From Gammaproteobacteria bacterium (GTDB lineage Bacteria; Pseudomonadota; Gammaproteobacteria; Arenicellales; JAANXG01), in contig JAHEIO010000003.1 in NCBI GenBank assembly GCA_024639325.1, positions 9,012 through 73,011 of the forward strand: a stretch of DNA of 64,000 nucleotides, given 5' to 3'. A program made the position numbers and the translations under genes. This document shows positions 62,392-64,000 of this stretch, in pieces (position 1 is the stretch's first letter; each line of letters opens with the position of its first letter). The notes beneath the pieces are model-generated. The model was given only the letters and a program-made list of their open reading frames with translations. It searched no databases and had not been told where the DNA came from.

Positions 62392-62904
62392 ATGCGGGCC
62401 AGGACTTTCGTAGGAATGGGCAGCAACATCGACCAACCGCTCGGTCACGTCAGGGACGCCCTGCTGCAGCTGGCCGCACTGCCCTCGACCCGGCTGGTGG
62501 CTGAATCATCCTTCTATGCTTCCCTGCCGGTCGGTCCCCGGAATCAGCCGGACTACGTTAATGCCGTCGCTGAGCTCAACACGGCGCTGGCTCCACTGGT
62601 ACTGCTCGCACATCTGCAGCGTATCGAGCGCAGGCACGGGCGGGTCCGCATCCAGCGCTGGGGCAGGCGAACGCTCGACCTGGATTTATTACTCTTCGAT
62701 ACGAGGATCATCAGCCACCCTAGGCTGCGGGTTCCGCACCCCTGCATGCACCTGCGGATGTTCGTTCTGGCGCCGTTGAGTGAACTGGATCCAGAGGTCC
62801 TAATCCCTGGAAAAGGGAAAGCCGGGATGCTGCTGGACAGACTGCAGCGCCGACACGAACCGACTGTTCACAAGCTCATGCCGCCAACCGGTAACCGAAA
62901 CTAG
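62392..62904 (+). CDS. folK: 2-amino-4-hydroxy-6-hydroxymethyldihydropteridine diphosphokinase (FolK-like)
   Basis: FVGMGSNIDQPLGHVRDALLQLAAL, RRWGRRTLDLDLLLFDTRII-type motif, HPCMHLRMFVLAPLSEL. Confidence 0.9.
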   Translation: MRARTFVGMGSNIDQPLGHVRDALLQLAALPSTRLVAESSFYASLPVGPRNQPDYVNAVAELNTALAPLVLLAHLQRIERRHGRVRIQRWGRRTLDLDLLLFDTRIISHPRLRVPHPCMHLRMFVLAPLSELDPEVLIPGKGKAGMLLDRLQRRHEPTVHKLMPPTGNRN

Positions 62905-63814
62905 CCTCAAATCTCATCTCGAACTCCCCACGCGAGGTCCGGTGGTTCTGGGTCCCGTGTGTCTCGATCTTGATGCCGCCCATGAGAGACGCGATCCGTC
63001 CGGTTGTTTCCCAACCCAACTCGTTGGTAATGCCGTACAACAGGCCCGCCCGGTAAGCATCTCCGCAGCCGGTCGGATCGAGTGCTTCCGAGATCTTTAC
63101 CGCCGGTATGCGAAGTTTACCACCGGCGTGGAAGATCTCGCTCCCCTTGCCCCCGCGGGTGACGATCAGCGCCTCCAGATCGGTCCCTAGACTTTCAAGA
63201 TCCCGCTGTGTCCGTGCCTGGACGAGTTCGCTTTCGTAGTCATTCACCGTCAGGTAGCTGGCCTGCCGGATGATGGTCTCCAGCTCCTCACCGCTGAACA
63301 TGGGTAAACCCTGACCCGGATCGAAAATGAAGGGGATGTTCGATTCGTAGAATTGCCGGGCATGATCCAGCATGGCTTGCCTGCCGTCGGGGGACACTAT
63401 TCCCAGGCTGACGCCCTCGGCATCCCCGACGCTGTTGACATGGGCGTCGTTCATCGCACCGGGATGAAATGCCGTGATCTGATTGTCGTCCATGTCCGTG
63501 GTGATATAAGCCTGGGCGGTGTAACGATCGGCCAATTCGGTAACGTGCCGACGCGTTATTTCGTTCTCATCCATCCACCTGGCATATGATTCGAAGTCCA
63601 TGCCAACGGTACCCATCGGCAGCGGATCGCCGCCGAGCATTTTGAGATTGTAAGCGATATTGCCCGCGCAGCCGCCAAACTCCCGGCGCATCCGGGGCGC
63701 AATGAAACACACATTAAGAATATGCACCTTTTCGGGCAGGATGTGATTTTTGAACTGATCTTCGAACACCATGATGGTGTCATAGGCAAAAGAACCGCAA
63801 ATTAGCGTGGACAC
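62876..63814 (-). CDS. PfkB-family carbohydrate/nucleoside kinase
   Basis: FGGCAGNIAYNLKMLGGDPLPMGTVG, DPTGCGDAYRAGLLYGI. Confidence 0.92.
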   Translation of the reverse strand: MSTLICGSFAYDTIMVFEDQFKNHILPEKVHILNVCFIAPRMRREFGGCAGNIAYNLKMLGGDPLPMGTVGMDFESYARWMDENEITRRHVTELADRYTAQAYITTDMDDNQITAFHPGAMNDAHVNSVGDAEGVSLGIVSPDGRQAMLDHARQFYESNIPFIFDPGQGLPMFSGEELETIIRQASYLTVNDYESELVQARTQRDLESLGTDLEALIVTRGGKGSEIFHAGGKLRIPAVKISEALDPTGCGDAYRAGLLYGITNELGWETTGRIASLMGGIKIETHGTQNHRTSRGEFEMRFEASFGYRLAA

Positions 63815-63831
63815 GAAATGTACCTTTGTTT

Positions 63832-64000
63832 TCAGTTTTCAGGGATTTGCCAGGCGACATCCAGCTCTCTCGCCGCCTTGACCTCGTCTATTCTGTGAAC
63901 AGGGGTTGTATACGGCGCGTGTTTGACCATTTCCGGATCAGCTTTCGCTTCTTTCAGAATCTCGACCAAAGCTTCCACAAAACCTTCCAGTTCCTCTTTG
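63832..64000 (-). CDS. gcvPB: Glycine dehydrogenase (decarboxylating) subunit 2, C-terminal part
   Basis: Reads KEELEGFVEALVEILKEAKADPEMVKHAPYTTPVHRIDEVKAARELDVAWQIPEN*; truncated by the window end. Confidence 0.75.
   Translation of the reverse strand, partial: KEELEGFVEALVEILKEAKADPEMVKHAPYTTPVHRIDEVKAARELDVAWQIPEN

Noticed and set aside
1-64000. Phage-defence or biosynthetic gene cluster
   Set aside because: No defence-type nuclease, TIR, RT, NRPS/PKS or similar module was found among the ORFs; the gene content is mainly metabolic and housekeeping.

Overview
The window reads as ordinary, densely coded chromosome from a sulfur-oxidising gammaproteobacterium-like genome. This lifestyle is inferred from aprBA plus a qmoAB-hdrCB cluster. 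I annotate about 55 protein genes, most recognised from conserved motifs in the supplied ORF translations; no database search was run. I saw no tRNA, rRNA, CRISPR array, prophage or intact transposase.

Main observations:
(1) A qmoA-qmoB-hdrC-hdrB cluster with soluble HdrCB in the place of a membrane QmoC, about 34 kb from aprBA.
(2) Two ~246-bp copies of a MITE-like element bounded by CTAG. One supplies the stop codon of a spermidine-synthase-like gene and the other lies just upstream of aprBA.
(3) Three gene relics found only by reading intergenic DNA: a NorD/CbbO-type VWA fragment, an FNT-CBS fragment with an in-frame TAG, and an isocitrate dehydrogenase N-terminus with a frameshift.
(4) A 5-oxoprolinase gene with no ATG/GTG/TTG start upstream of its conserved N-terminus.
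(5) A metal-type solute-binding protein next to an FtsX/LolD-type ABC pair.
(6) An NrtR-like regulator with a degenerate Nudix box beside nadA.
I did not find a clearly novel multi-gene system. The qmo-hdr arrangement, the CTAG element and the metal-type ABC cassette are the best candidates for follow-up.
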